This document shows positions 11,563 to 22,073 of a DNA stretch of 64,000 nucleotides, one piece after another; the stretch's first letter is position 1; the number at the start of each line of letters is the position of its first letter. Below the pieces are notes generated by a model. It saw only the letters and a list, made by a program, of their open reading frames with translations. It had not been told where the DNA came from and made no database searches. The stretch covers positions 62,001 through 126,000 of the forward strand of contig NZ_MPIY01000001.1 in the NCBI RefSeq assembly GCF_001953355.1, given 5' to 3'. The DNA comes from Polynucleobacter sphagniphilus. GTDB lineage: Bacteria; Pseudomonadota; Gammaproteobacteria; Burkholderiales; Burkholderiaceae. Made by a program: the position numbers and the translations under genes.

Positions 11563-13236
11563 ATGTCTGAATCATTTGCAGAATTATTTGAAGAATCATT
11601 AACCCGATCGAATATGAAGACCGGCCAAGTTATTTCGGCTGAAGTTCTTCGCATCGACCATAACTTCGTCGTTGTTAACGCTGGCCTGAAGTCCGAAGCG
11701 TTTATTCCTGTTGAAGAATTCCATAACGACGCTGGCGAAATTGAAGTGAGCCCTGGCGATTTCGTTTCTGTTGCTATTGACGCTCTTGAGAACGGCTATG
11801 GCGATACTATCCTCTCTCGTGATAAAGCTAAACGCTTGGCATCATGGATGAATTTGGAAAAAGCTCTCGAGCAAGCTGAAATCGTTACTGGTACTGTTAC
11901 TGGTAAGGTTAAAGGCGGCTTGACTGTGATGGTTAACGGTATCCGTGCATTCTTGCCTGGATCACTCGTTGATACACGTCCTATTAAAGACACCAGCCCT
12001 TACGAAGGTAAGACAATGGAGTTCAAAGTTATTAAGCTTGATCGTAAGCGTAATAACGTTGTGTTGTCACGCCGTGCTGTGGTTGAAGCTAGCCAAGGTG
12101 AAGAGCGCGCTAAGTTGATGTCTAACCTCAAAGAAGGTAGCGTTGTTCAAGGTATCGTTAAGAACATTACTGACTACGGCGCATTCGTTGATCTCGGCGG
12201 TATCGATGGTCTCTTGCACATTACCGATTTGGCATGGCGTCGTGTGCGTCACCCAAGCGAGATGTTGACTGTTGGTCAAGAAGTAACTGCAAAGATTTTG
12301 AAGTTCGACCAAGATAAGAATCGCGTTTCACTCGGTGTGAAGCAACTTGGTGATGATCCATGGGTTGGTATCGCTCGTCGTTACCCACCAAATACCCGTT
12401 TATTCGGCAAAGTAACCAACTTGACTGACTACGGTGCATTCGTTGAAATCGAAAGCGGTATCGAAGGCTTGGTACACGTTTCTGAAATGGACTGGACCAA
12501 CAAGAACGTTGCCCCAAGTAAAGCAACTGCATTGGGAACTGAAGTTGAAGTTATGGTTCTGGATATTGATGAAGATAAGCGTCGTATTAGCTTAGGCATC
12601 AAGCAGTGCAAAGCAAATCCATGGGAAGAGTTCTCACGTGCCCAACAAAAAGGCGATAAGTTAAGTGGCGCCATCAAGTCTATTACTGACTTTGGTGTGT
12701 TCATTGGCTTGCCTGGTGGTATCGATGGTTTGGTTCACCTCTCAGACCTCTCATGGAATGAGCCAGGCGAAGAGGCTGTTAAGAAATACAAAAAAGGTGA
12801 CGAAGTTGAAGCCACCGTATTGGCAATTGATGTTGAGAAGGAGCGTATCTCTCTTGGTATCAAGCAATTGTCTGGTGACCCATTCAATAACTACACATCT
12901 GTAAGTGACAAGGGCAGCCTTGTCACTGGCACTGTGAAAGCTGTTGATGCTAAAGGTGCAACCATTCATTTGGCTGACGAAGTAGAGGCTTACTTGCGTG
13001 CTTCTGAGATCTCAACCGATCGCGTTGAAGATGCACGCAATGTATTGAAAGAAGGCGATAGCGTAACTGCAATGATCATTAATATTGATCGTAAGTCACG
13101 TGCCATCAATCTTTCAATTAAAGCAAAAGACAGCTCTGATCAACAAGACGCTATGAGCAAGCTCCAAGGTGATGCGCAGTCCGGCACTACCAATTTGGGC
13201 GCTTTGTTGAAAGCGAAATTGGACAATCAAGGCTAA
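11563..13236 (+). CDS. rpsA: 30S ribosomal protein S1
   Basis: Six S1-type repeats ([22 protein letters not shown] etc.). Confidence 0.98.
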   Translation: MSESFAELFEESLTRSNMKTGQVISAEVLRIDHNFVVVNAGLKSEAFIPVEEFHNDAGEIEVSPGDFVSVAIDALENGYGDTILSRDKAKRLASWMNLEKALEQAEIVTGTVTGKVKGGLTVMVNGIRAFLPGSLVDTRPIKDTSPYEGKTMEFKVIKLDRKRNNVVLSRRAVVEASQGEERAKLMSNLKEGSVVQGIVKNITDYGAFVDLGGIDGLLHITDLAWRRVRHPSEMLTVGQEVTAKILKFDQDKNRVSLGVKQLGDDPWVGIARRYPPNTRLFGKVTNLTDYGAFVEIESGIEGLVHVSEMDWTNKNVAPSKATALGTEVEVMVLDIDEDKRRISLGIKQCKANPWEEFSRAQQKGDKLSGAIKSITDFGVFIGLPGGIDGLVHLSDLSWNEPGEEAVKKYKKGDEVEATVLAIDVEKERISLGIKQLSGDPFNNYTSVSDKGSLVTGTVKAVDAKGATIHLADEVEAYLRASEISTDRVEDARNVLKEGDSVTAMIINIDRKSRAINLSIKAKDSSDQQDAMSKLQGDAQSGTTNLGALLKAKLDNQG

Positions 13237-13244
13237 ATCAATAT

Positions 13245-13274
13245 CGCCGCTTACCACTAGGTGAGCGGCGGTTT
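13245..13274 (+). terminator. intrinsic terminator downstream of rpsA
   Basis: CGCCGCTTACC ACTAG-type loop GGTGAGCGGCG followed by GTTTTAATT. Confidence 0.75.
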
Positions 13275-13287
13275 TAATTGATAGATC

Positions 13288-13632
13288 ATGTCAGATCAAG
13301 AGCAACAAGCAATCACCCGCTCCGAACTAGTGGAGAGCCTGGCGGAACAGTTTCCCCAGCTACTGCCTAGGGACGTGGAGTTGGCGGTCAAAACATTGCT
13401 AGACACAATGACGCATGCTTTAGCTGAAGGTAAGCGTATTGAGTTACGCGGTGTTGGTAGTTTTGTATTGCATCATCGTCCTGCTCGTGCTGGACGTAAT
13501 CCAAAGTCTGGTGAGAAAGTTTTGATTCCAGAAAAGCGAGTGCCACACTTTAAGCCAGGCAAAGAATTGCGTGAGCGTGTGGATTACAAACCGCTAAAAC
13601 CAGCGGGCCCTAAAGAGGGTTCTGGTGCCTAG
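13288..13632 (+). CDS. ihfB: integration host factor subunit beta
   Basis: HU/IHF fold: [47 protein letters not shown]. Confidence 0.95.
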   Translation: MSDQEQQAITRSELVESLAEQFPQLLPRDVELAVKTLLDTMTHALAEGKRIELRGVGSFVLHHRPARAGRNPKSGEKVLIPEKRVPHFKPGKELRERVDYKPLKPAGPKEGSGA

Positions 13633-13651
13633 TCAAATAGCACATCAGCAG

Positions 13652-13674
13652 TGGTCCAAGCGGGCCATTTTTTT
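13652..13674 (+). terminator. putative intrinsic terminator downstream of ihfB
   Basis: TGGTCC AAGC GGGCCA followed by seven T. Confidence 0.65.
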
Positions 13675-13692
13675 ATTTAATTTCTGTACATC

Positions 13693-14904
13693 ATGATTCA
13701 GATAGCCACCTCCTGGTTATTACTTCTTCCAATTATGTTTGGTATTGGTTGGTTGGCATCCCGTTGGGATTTGCGTCTTGAAAATCGCATGGATGAGCGT
13801 GAGCGCATGCGTCAGCAGCGGTCCACCTTTAAGGGTCTTAGTCTTTTGCTCAATGAGCAACCCGATCAAGCGATTGAGGCTCTGGTCAAAATTGCTCAAC
13901 TCGATCCAGAGACGATTGAATTGCACTTTGCCCTCGGTAATTTATTTCGACGTCGTGGTGAAACCGAGCGCGCCATACGGGTTCACCAACACTTAGCCAA
14001 TCGGGATGATTTAAAGCCGCGCGATCGGGATCAAGCTGCCTATGAGTTAGGTCGTGATTTTCTGCGTGCAGGACTTTTAGACCGTGCCGAGGCTTCTTTA
14101 AATCAAGTGGGTGAGGGTAAATATGCCGCTCCCGCCAAAGAGAGCTTGCTGGAGATGTATCAAGTCGAGCGTGATTGGGAAATGGCAATTTCAGCTGCAA
14201 CTAAGTTAGAGGCTTTGCAGGGTAAGTCGCATCAAATTGAGATTGCACAATTCAATTGTGAAATGGGCCAGGATGCCTTGCGTCGCAATGATTTACCCAA
14301 AGCTGCTCGTTCTATTGAATTGGCTCTCCAAGCTGTACCAAATCATGCGCGCGCACTGATTTTGCAGGGAGATTATCAGGTTGCATTAAATCACCCAAAC
14401 CAAGCTATTGCAGCCTGGGAGTTGGTTGCGCAAATGCATCCCTCTTATATGCATCTGTTGGCAGATCGCTGGATGACTGCTCATGTAGCCTTAGGTCGTC
14501 AAGAGTTGGGGCTCAATCGTTTGTGTGAGTTGCTCAAAACCCAGGCTTCAGGTGAGTTGCTGGATATCGTACAGAAGTACGTTACTAAGATTCGCGGCCC
14601 TCAAGCCGCCGATCAGCTGTTAGTCGAGGTAATGCAATATTCCCCGTCACTAAGCGCTCTATCAAAATTGGCAGAGGTTCGTTTGGCACTCGCTGAGAGT
14701 AGTGGCACGCCCGAAAAAATATCCGAAATACAGGCGGCCCTCGGATTATTAAAGCAGCGCACAACTAGCCTGGCCCGTTATACCTGTGGGAACTGCGGTT
14801 TCCGTGCAAGACGTTTTTATTGGCAGTGTCCTGGATGTAATCATTGGGAGGCATCATCCCCAAGGCGTAGCGAAGGCGCACTTCCAAGTGGGCCTTCGAT
14901 GTGA
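13693..14904 (+). CDS. lapB: LapB/YciM-like lipopolysaccharide assembly protein (TPR + rubredoxin-like zinc ribbon)
   Basis: N-terminal TM segment, TPR-like repeats, C-terminal YTCGNCGFRARRFYWQCPGCNHW. Confidence 0.9.
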   Translation: MIQIATSWLLLLPIMFGIGWLASRWDLRLENRMDERERMRQQRSTFKGLSLLLNEQPDQAIEALVKIAQLDPETIELHFALGNLFRRRGETERAIRVHQHLANRDDLKPRDRDQAAYELGRDFLRAGLLDRAEASLNQVGEGKYAAPAKESLLEMYQVERDWEMAISAATKLEALQGKSHQIEIAQFNCEMGQDALRRNDLPKAARSIELALQAVPNHARALILQGDYQVALNHPNQAIAAWELVAQMHPSYMHLLADRWMTAHVALGRQELGLNRLCELLKTQASGELLDIVQKYVTKIRGPQAADQLLVEVMQYSPSLSALSKLAEVRLALAESSGTPEKISEIQAALGLLKQRTTSLARYTCGNCGFRARRFYWQCPGCNHWEASSPRRSEGALPSGPSM

Positions 14905-14973
14905 TCATTAACTAAACCGTCATAGATTGAGGGTTTAATAATGCGATTAAAAACAAAAAATAGGGGAAGCTAA

Positions 14974-16338
14974 GTGAAAGTCACAATCATCGGCAGTGGT
15001 TATGTAGGGCTTGTAACAGGAGCTTGTCTTGCTGAGCAAGGCAATTCCGTTTTTTGCCTGGACTTGGACCCTAAAAAAATTGAGATTCTCAATTCGGGTG
15101 GCGTACCAATTTACGAGCCTGGCTTAAAAGAAATGATTGACCGCAATCGCGCAGCAGGGCGCTTGCAGTTCTCTACCGATATTGCTGCTTCTGTTGCCCA
15201 CGGTGATATTCAATTTATTGCTGTTGGTACTCCTCCAGATGAGGATGGCTCTGCTGATTTGCAATATGTCGTAGCTGCAGCGCGCAATATTGGGCGCCAC
15301 ATGACTACTGCCAAAGTAATTGTTGATAAATCAACTGTGCCGGTCGGCACTGCTGATAAGGTGGCAGAAGCCATCATTAAAGAATTAAGCATGCGTGATC
15401 TCTCCCCAGAACTCTGTTCAGTCGTCTCGAACCCCGAGTTTTTGAAAGAAGGTGCTGCAGTCGATGACTTCATGCGTCCCGATCGGATTGTGATTGGCAC
15501 ATCAAGTGATCCGGCAGGCCTGCGGGCTAAAGAGCAAATGCGTAAACTCTACGCCCCATTTAATCGCCATCATGAGCGAACCTATTACATGGATGTCAAA
15601 AGTGCTGAGCTCACAAAGTATGCAGCCAATGCGATGTTGGCTACCCGCATCTCTTTCATGAATGAACTTGCCAACCTAGCCGATCTGGTGGGGGCTGATA
15701 TTGAAGCGGTACGCCAAGGGATTGGTTCAGACTCACGCATTGGCTATGGCTTCCTGTACTCTGGAACTGGCTATGGCGGTTCATGCTTTCCAAAAGATGT
15801 ATCTGCACTATCTAAAACAGCCATGGAATATGGCAGGGATCTGAAGATTCTGGAAGCGGTTGAATCGGTAAATGAAACGCAAAAAATGATTCTGGTGGAG
15901 AAAATCGAAAAGCGTTTTGGCAGCGATCTGACCAATATGAAATTTGCGATTTGGGGTCTGGCGTTTAAACCAAATACGGACGATATGCGCGAAGCGCCAA
16001 GCAGAGTCATTATTCGTGAGCTTGTTAAGCGTGGCGCCCAAGTAGTAAGCTATGACCCAGTTGCCATGGAAGAAGCAAAGCATTGTTTTGAGATTGACTT
16101 CAAAGACAATCCTGAGGGTCTTAAAAAAGTCGCAATGGTACAAGACCATATGGCGGCCTTAGATGGCTGTGATGCCCTAGTGATCGTGACGGAATGGAAA
16201 GCCTTCCGCAGTCCTGATTTTGATCTTCTCATGCAAAAGCTCAAACGAGCGATCATTTTTGATGGCCGTAATTTATATGAGCCAAGCGCCATGCGCGAAG
16301 TTGGTATTGAGTACCACGGCATTGGGCGTCATAATTAA
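14974..16338 (+). CDS. ugd: UDP-glucose 6-dehydrogenase
   Basis: GTG start; [38 protein letters not shown]. Confidence 0.95.
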   Translation: MKVTIIGSGYVGLVTGACLAEQGNSVFCLDLDPKKIEILNSGGVPIYEPGLKEMIDRNRAAGRLQFSTDIAASVAHGDIQFIAVGTPPDEDGSADLQYVVAAARNIGRHMTTAKVIVDKSTVPVGTADKVAEAIIKELSMRDLSPELCSVVSNPEFLKEGAAVDDFMRPDRIVIGTSSDPAGLRAKEQMRKLYAPFNRHHERTYYMDVKSAELTKYAANAMLATRISFMNELANLADLVGADIEAVRQGIGSDSRIGYGFLYSGTGYGGSCFPKDVSALSKTAMEYGRDLKILEAVESVNETQKMILVEKIEKRFGSDLTNMKFAIWGLAFKPNTDDMREAPSRVIIRELVKRGAQVVSYDPVAMEEAKHCFEIDFKDNPEGLKKVAMVQDHMAALDGCDALVIVTEWKAFRSPDFDLLMQKLKRAIIFDGRNLYEPSAMREVGIEYHGIGRHN

Positions 16339-16350
16339 ACCAATTTATAT

Positions 16351-17295
16351 TTGAAAAGTAGCCCTGTGGAAAAAGCAAACCGAGAACAGTTTTCAAAGAC
16401 CCGCTTACTGGTAGTGGGCGATGTCATGCTCGATCGTTACTGGTTTGGCGACACTAACCGGATCTCACCAGAAGCCCCAGTTCCAGTAGTTCAAGTCGGC
16501 AAGATTGATGAGCGTTTAGGTGGCGCTGCAAACGTGGCCCGTAACGTAGCTGCTTTAGGTGCTAAAACAACTATTCTTGGCGTTATTGGAGATGATGAGT
16601 CAGGCCGTCGTGTTACCGATTTACTGGGGTCTAGTGGTGTTGATAGTCAACTCGAGATCGATGCAAAGGTTCCCACGATAGTGAAGTTGCGTGTCATTGC
16701 ACGCCAACAGCAACTGATTCGTTTGGATTTTGAAGAAACTCCTAGTGAGGCAGCTTTAGCTCATAAATTAGAGCGTTTTGAAAAATCATTAGGTGATGCC
16801 GATGTAGTGATCTTGTCAGACTATGGCAAAGGTGCCTTAGGTCAAGTTGCTCTCATGATTGAACAAGCAAGAAGCCAAAACAAAGTGATTCTGGTTGATC
16901 CCAAGGGTGAAGACTACGAGAAGTATCGTGGTGCCACGGTCTTAACCCCTAATCGTAGCGAGTTACGACAAGTGGTAGGTCAGTGGACTAGTGAGGAAGA
17001 TTTAACGCAGAAAGCGCAAGCATTGAGAAAATCGCTCAACCTACAGGCCTTATTGCTGACTCGTTCAGAAGAAGGGATGAGTCTCTATACCGATTCAGGT
17101 GTGACGCATGTTAAAGCGCAAGCGCGCGAGGTATTTGATGTTTCTGGTGCTGGAGATACTGTGATTGCCACGCTTGCAGTAGCATTGGCGTCTCAATGGC
17201 CTCTAGAGAAAGCAATGGCGCTGGCCAATCGAGCTGGTGGTATTGTCGTTGGTAAATTAGGAACCGCAACCGTAACAGCAGAGGAATTGCAATGA
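16351..17295 (+). CDS. rfaE1: D-glycero-beta-D-manno-heptose-7-phosphate kinase
   Basis: PfkB family: [40 protein letters not shown]; start uncertain (TTG 16351 or GTG 16366). Confidence 0.92.
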   Translation: MKSSPVEKANREQFSKTRLLVVGDVMLDRYWFGDTNRISPEAPVPVVQVGKIDERLGGAANVARNVAALGAKTTILGVIGDDESGRRVTDLLGSSGVDSQLEIDAKVPTIVKLRVIARQQQLIRLDFEETPSEAALAHKLERFEKSLGDADVVILSDYGKGALGQVALMIEQARSQNKVILVDPKGEDYEKYRGATVLTPNRSELRQVVGQWTSEEDLTQKAQALRKSLNLQALLLTRSEEGMSLYTDSGVTHVKAQAREVFDVSGAGDTVIATLAVALASQWPLEKAMALANRAGGIVVGKLGTATVTAEELQ

Positions 17296-18311
17296 CCATC
17301 ATTGTCACTGGCGCAGCCGGTTTTATTGGTGCAAATATCGTTCAGGCCCTCAACGCACGTGGCGAGAAAAATATTATTGCCGTAGATGATTTACGTCCGG
17401 CTGATAAGTATCGCAATCTTGCTGATTTAGACATCATTGATTACCTGGATAAAGATGAGTTTTTAGAAGCTTTTAGAAGTGGGCGTCTTGGCAAAATCAG
17501 GGCAGTCTTTCATGAGGGAGCTTGCTCTGACACCATGGAGACTGACGGTATTTTTATGATGGCGAACAACTATCGCTACACCATGGATTTACTCGATATC
17601 AGTACTGAGCAAAAGGTTCAATTGCTATACGCTTCTTCCGCTGCTACTTATGGTGGCTCTGATGTATTTGTGGAAAGTCGTGAGCATGAGAAGCCATTGA
17701 ACATCTATGGCTATTCTAAGTTTTTATTTGATCAAGTCATGCGCAAGCGTTTTGCAGAAAAGGCCACGAGCGCTCAAGTAGTGGGTTTTCGTTACTTCAA
17801 TGTCTATGGTCCACGTGAGTCACACAAAGGCCGGATGGCATCAGTTGCTTTCCACCAATATCATCAATACAAAGCCAATGGCCAGGTCAAACTCTTTGGT
17901 GAATATGGTGGCTATGGTCCGGGCGAGCAAAGTCGTGACTTTGTCTCAGTCGAAGACGTTGTAAAAGTAAATCTCTTCTTCTTGGATCACCCTGAAATTA
18001 GTGGCATATTTAATTTGGGTAGTGGCCGTGCGCAACCCTTTAATGATGTTGCGCACGCGGTGGCCAATGCGATGCGCAAGCTTGATCAAGCGCAACCAGC
18101 AACCCTACAAGAGTTAGTGAAAGAAAAAGCCATTGAGTACATTCCATTTCCGGATGCACTCAAAGGAAAATATCAATGCTTTACGCAAGCAGATTTAACT
18201 CAGCTTCGTTCTGCTGGGTATACCGAGCCCTTCTTAAATGTAGAGCAGGGTGTAGGTAAATACATTGAGTGGCTATCAGCTAATGCTGATTTTCTGGCCA
18301 ATCCGCTTTAG
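17292..18311 (+). CDS. hldD: ADP-L-glycero-D-manno-heptose 6-epimerase
   Basis: [45 protein letters not shown]. Confidence 0.96.
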   Translation: MTIIVTGAAGFIGANIVQALNARGEKNIIAVDDLRPADKYRNLADLDIIDYLDKDEFLEAFRSGRLGKIRAVFHEGACSDTMETDGIFMMANNYRYTMDLLDISTEQKVQLLYASSAATYGGSDVFVESREHEKPLNIYGYSKFLFDQVMRKRFAEKATSAQVVGFRYFNVYGPRESHKGRMASVAFHQYHQYKANGQVKLFGEYGGYGPGEQSRDFVSVEDVVKVNLFFLDHPEISGIFNLGSGRAQPFNDVAHAVANAMRKLDQAQPATLQELVKEKAIEYIPFPDALKGKYQCFTQADLTQLRSAGYTEPFLNVEQGVGKYIEWLSANADFLANPL

Positions 18312-18357
18312 GTACCCCTATCTAGTCAACACCTGCTTTAGTTCTCCGTTGTTAATG

Positions 18358-18390
18358 ATCCATGTGCACTCTGTGCCCATGGATTTTTTT
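18358..18390 (+). terminator. intrinsic terminator downstream of hldD
   Basis: ATCCATG ... CATGGAT followed by TTTTTT. Confidence 0.75.
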
Positions 18391-18409
18391 ATTAATCAAT
18401 GGAGATTCG

Positions 18410-18838
18410 ATGACTACATATCAGAATTTAAATAAGCTAATTGGTTTAGTAAGGTTACTTGCAGTGTCCAGTACACTCGCATTTACTTCATTAAATGGGG
18501 CTATAGCCGCACCTGTCAATGTCAACACAGCAACACAGTCTGAGCTTGAAAGTATCAAGGGGATCGGCCCATCAAAAGCAAAAACGATTATTGCTGAACG
18601 TTTGGATGGGGGTCATTTTCAAGATGCCAATGATTTACAAAAGCGGGTGCGCGGCATTGGGATGAAGTCAGTAGAAAAGATGGTTGATAACGGCTTAACC
18701 ATTGAGGCTCCTAGCGCGTTTCGTGAACCAAACGGCAAAACTAGCAAGGAAGCGGCTAGTTCTAATAGACGTGGTTCACGCAATCAAGCTGGCTCTCGCA
18801 ATAACGCGGATCGTACAGGCTCATCTCGCAGAAATTAA
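18410..18838 (+). CDS. ComEA-family helix-hairpin-helix protein
   Basis: Signal sequence, PVNVNTATQSELESIKGIGPSKAKTIIAER; ATG 18410 chosen because 18362 lies inside the terminator. Confidence 0.88.
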   Translation: MTTYQNLNKLIGLVRLLAVSSTLAFTSLNGAIAAPVNVNTATQSELESIKGIGPSKAKTIIAERLDGGHFQDANDLQKRVRGIGMKSVEKMVDNGLTIEAPSAFREPNGKTSKEAASSNRRGSRNQAGSRNNADRTGSSRRN

Positions 18839-18879
18839 GCCTGTTCGTATCGATGGGAACTTGTGGCTAAAATGACTTA

Positions 18880-19791
18880 ATGAGCAGACCTTCATACTTA
18901 ACTATTTCACAAACAGTGGGCAATACTCCGCTCGTTCGTTTACAGCGCATTCCAGGTGCGGAAAACGATATTCGAAATAATGTGATATTGGGTAAGTTAG
19001 AGGGTAATAATCCAGCCGGGTCGGTGAAGGACCGACCTGCGCTGTCGATGATTTTGCGTGCGCAAGAGCGCGGTGAAATTAAACCTGGCGATACTCTTAT
19101 AGAGGCGACCAGTGGCAATACAGGCATCGCATTGGCCATGACTGCTGCGATGCTTGGTTATAAGATGGTATTGGTGATGCCGGAGAATCAGAGTATTGAG
19201 CGTCGCCAAAGTATGGCCGCTTATGGTGCTGAATTAATTCTGACTGCAGCATCTGGCGGCATGGAGTTTGCTAGAGACTATGCCTTGCAATTGCAAAAAG
19301 AAGGTCGTGGAAAATTACTGGACCAGTTTGCTAATCCAGATAATCCGCGCGCTCATATTGAAACCACTGGTCCAGAGCTTTGGCGTGATACAGATGGACA
19401 GATTACCCACTTCATTTCTGCGATGGGCACTACCGGCACTATCACAGGCGTGTCTACCTATTTGAAGTCGATGAATCCTGCTATCCAGATTATCGGAGCG
19501 CAACCAGAAGCGGGTTCGCAGATTCCGGGTATAAGGAAGTGGGCGCCTGAATATTTACCTAAGATCTATCAAGGCGATCGGGTTGACCGCATTGAGTACG
19601 TTACACAGGCAGACGCAGAAGAGATGGCGCGCCGACTAGCGGCTGAGGAGGGTATCTTTTGCGGTATCTCTGCCGGAGGTGCATTGGTTGTTGCTTTGCG
19701 AGTGGCAAGGCAAGTTGAAAACGCGACTATCGCCTTTATTGTGTGCGATCGTGGCGATCGTTACCTGTCGACAGGCGTCTTTCCAGCCTAA
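18880..19791 (+). CDS. cysM: cysteine synthase B
   Basis: VGNTPLVRLQRIPG, KLEGNNPAGSVKDRPALSMI, EATSGNTGIALAM. Confidence 0.95.
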   Translation: MSRPSYLTISQTVGNTPLVRLQRIPGAENDIRNNVILGKLEGNNPAGSVKDRPALSMILRAQERGEIKPGDTLIEATSGNTGIALAMTAAMLGYKMVLVMPENQSIERRQSMAAYGAELILTAASGGMEFARDYALQLQKEGRGKLLDQFANPDNPRAHIETTGPELWRDTDGQITHFISAMGTTGTITGVSTYLKSMNPAIQIIGAQPEAGSQIPGIRKWAPEYLPKIYQGDRVDRIEYVTQADAEEMARRLAAEEGIFCGISAGGALVVALRVARQVENATIAFIVCDRGDRYLSTGVFPA

Positions 19792-19815
19792 TTGTTAGCT
19801 TAGCTCAGAGTGGAT

Positions 19816-21045
19816 TTAATTCTGACTCTGCTTAGGCTTTTTCTTAGTGGACGATTTTTTCGATGTGGATTTAGCCGGCTCAATTACTGGAACAGCACTT
19901 TGATTTTTATATCCCAAAGCTTCTGCAAATTCAGCAACACTTTGTGCGTAAAAGTAACTGCGGTTGTATTGCACAATGGCTAAGAAGTTATTTAAACCCA
20001 CAAAATATTGCGCTTGATCATTTCCATCTTTATCAGGGTAAGGAAGATCGATAATGAATGCTTTACTTTGCGGGGCAACACCTCCTTGCTGAAGGTCCCC
20101 CTGGCTAGGCTTGAGGATGCCCTTGCTAATGAGGTCTTGCACGGTGTATTTCAGGAGGGGCTCACCATCAGCTAGCGCTTTGGCTTGAGCAATGCCTGCT
20201 TCTTGAACCGGGAAATAAATTGGCATACCCGCTTGCCAGCCTTGGGCTTTTAGAAAGTTGGCTACGCTTGCAATGGCATCCTTAGGATTTTGTCGTAAAT
20301 CAATATGGCCGTCGCCATCACCATCTACAGCGTAAGTACGAATGCTGCTAGGCATAAATTGCGGCAGACCAATAGCGCCTGCATAAGAGCTATTTTGATT
20401 TAAACAGGCATTTAGTTGAGCCTTGTTGACTCCCAAATTGCTATTTTGGGAGGGTAGTTTGCCGCCCGCATCATTCCAGCACATCAAAATCAACTCTTTT
20501 AATTGATCTTTAAATAATTGCTCTCTACTTGATTTATTGGGTGTATCTGGATAACTAAATGCTAGGGTAGCCAATACATCCTTCACCCTAAAATTGCCCA
20601 TCTGGCGACCATAAATGGTCTCGATTCCAATGATGGCAACAATGATTTGAGCTGGCACCCCGGTTTCTTGTTCGGTTTTGCTTAAAAAGGCCTCATTTTG
20701 CTCCCAGAATGCCCTACCAGCCTTCAGTCGGACGGGTTCCACAAAGCGCTTGCGATAGGAAAGCCAGTTCTTTTTGAATGTGCTGGATGGGGGTAATACC
20801 AATTTGCGTATTGAGGGAATCGTTTTAGCATCTAGAAAAGCAGATTGCAGGGTATTTAGAGGGATTTCTTGGGTTTGTGCCACCTGAACTAATAGTGACT
20901 CCAGATTCTGGCTAAAGTGCGCCTCGCTGGCTGCGTCATCTGCTAGATTTGGAATGGTCTCAGACTTGGTGGTTTGCTGTGTGGGTGTGCTAGAACAGGC
21001 GTTCAATAAGAGAATAAAAATAAATGTAATGAAGCGGAATTTCAT
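19816..21045 (-). CDS. mltB: lytic murein transglycosylase B
   Basis: Lipoprotein signal LLNACSS; IIGIETIYGRQMGNFRVKDVLATLAFSYP; SYAGAIGLPQFMPSSIRTYAVDGDGDGHIDL. Confidence 0.93.
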   Translation of the reverse strand: MKFRFITFIFILLLNACSSTPTQQTTKSETIPNLADDAASEAHFSQNLESLLVQVAQTQEIPLNTLQSAFLDAKTIPSIRKLVLPPSSTFKKNWLSYRKRFVEPVRLKAGRAFWEQNEAFLSKTEQETGVPAQIIVAIIGIETIYGRQMGNFRVKDVLATLAFSYPDTPNKSSREQLFKDQLKELILMCWNDAGGKLPSQNSNLGVNKAQLNACLNQNSSYAGAIGLPQFMPSSIRTYAVDGDGDGHIDLRQNPKDAIASVANFLKAQGWQAGMPIYFPVQEAGIAQAKALADGEPLLKYTVQDLISKGILKPSQGDLQQGGVAPQSKAFIIDLPYPDKDGNDQAQYFVGLNNFLAIVQYNRSYFYAQSVAEFAEALGYKNQSAVPVIEPAKSTSKKSSTKKKPKQSQN

Positions 21046-21126
21046 AGCAAGTCGCAGCCAATGATGATGAAGTAATCATCTATTAGATTATAAAAACAGT
21101 AATTTTGATATTAGGGGTTTTGCTTT

Positions 21127-22047
21127 ATGGCAACAGGATACATAACTCATTCAGATTTCTTAAAGCACGAGATGGGTAGTCACCATCCAGAATGTCCAGA
21201 GCGGATTCAGGCAATCAATGATCAATTGATTCGAAGTGGGATCGATGGCTTCCTGCAGCATTTAGAGGCCCCATTGGCGACGGAAGAGCAAATTGAGTTA
21301 GTACATACTCCAGAGCATGTCGCCTTCGTTAAAGAACGCTCACCAGAAAGTGGTTACGCCATGATTGATGGTGACACGATCATGAACCCCCATACATTGA
21401 GGGTGGCGTTACGCGCTGCTGGCGCTGCAATTGCAGGGGTTGATGCGGTGATGAAGGGAGAGGTTGAAAATATTTTCTGTGCAGTAAGACCTCCCGGTCA
21501 TCATGCCGAGCCAGATCGTTCCATGGGTTTTTGTATTTTTGATAGCGTGGCGGTAGCTGCTCGCTATGCAATTGAAACCTATGGCATCGAACGTGTAGCT
21601 ATTATTGATTTTGATGTACACCATGGCAATGGTACCGAAGCCGCTTTTTTTAATGATCCCCAGATTTTGATGTGTAGTTTTTTTCAGCACCCCTTTTATC
21701 CATATAGCGGTCTGGATGGCAGCAAGAATATGGTGAATGTACCTTTACCAGCATCAACACGCGGCGATGTAGTGCGCTCAATTGTTGAAGAACGATGGTT
21801 GCCAGCATTAAGAAACTTTGAACCTGAGCTCATCATGATTTCTGCTGGCTTTGATGCTCATCGTGAAGATGATTTGGGGCAAATGGGTTTAGTAGAAGAT
21901 GACTATGCTTGGATCACTAAACGGCTCAAAGAGGTGGCTGACGAGTTTGCCCAAGGCCGCATTGTGAGTTGCTTGGAGGGTGGTTACAACTTATCCGCAT
22001 TAGGGCGTAGTGTAGTTGCGCATATTAAGGCTTTGGCCGACCTATAA
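21127..22047 (+). CDS. histone deacetylase / acetoin utilization superfamily protein
   Basis: HPECPERIQAIND, VRPPGHHAEPDRSMGFCIFD, IDFDVHHGNGTEAAF. Confidence 0.92.
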   Translation: MATGYITHSDFLKHEMGSHHPECPERIQAINDQLIRSGIDGFLQHLEAPLATEEQIELVHTPEHVAFVKERSPESGYAMIDGDTIMNPHTLRVALRAAGAAIAGVDAVMKGEVENIFCAVRPPGHHAEPDRSMGFCIFDSVAVAARYAIETYGIERVAIIDFDVHHGNGTEAAFFNDPQILMCSFFQHPFYPYSGLDGSKNMVNVPLPASTRGDVVRSIVEERWLPALRNFEPELIMISAGFDAHREDDLGQMGLVEDDYAWITKRLKEVADEFAQGRIVSCLEGGYNLSALGRSVVAHIKALADL

Positions 22048-22073
22048 GAACAAAACAAAGACGAGAACGAGAC

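Noticed and set aside
12221-12532. Repeated similar segments in rpsA suggesting a DNA repeat array
   Set aside because: Explained by the S1 domain repeats of ribosomal protein S1.
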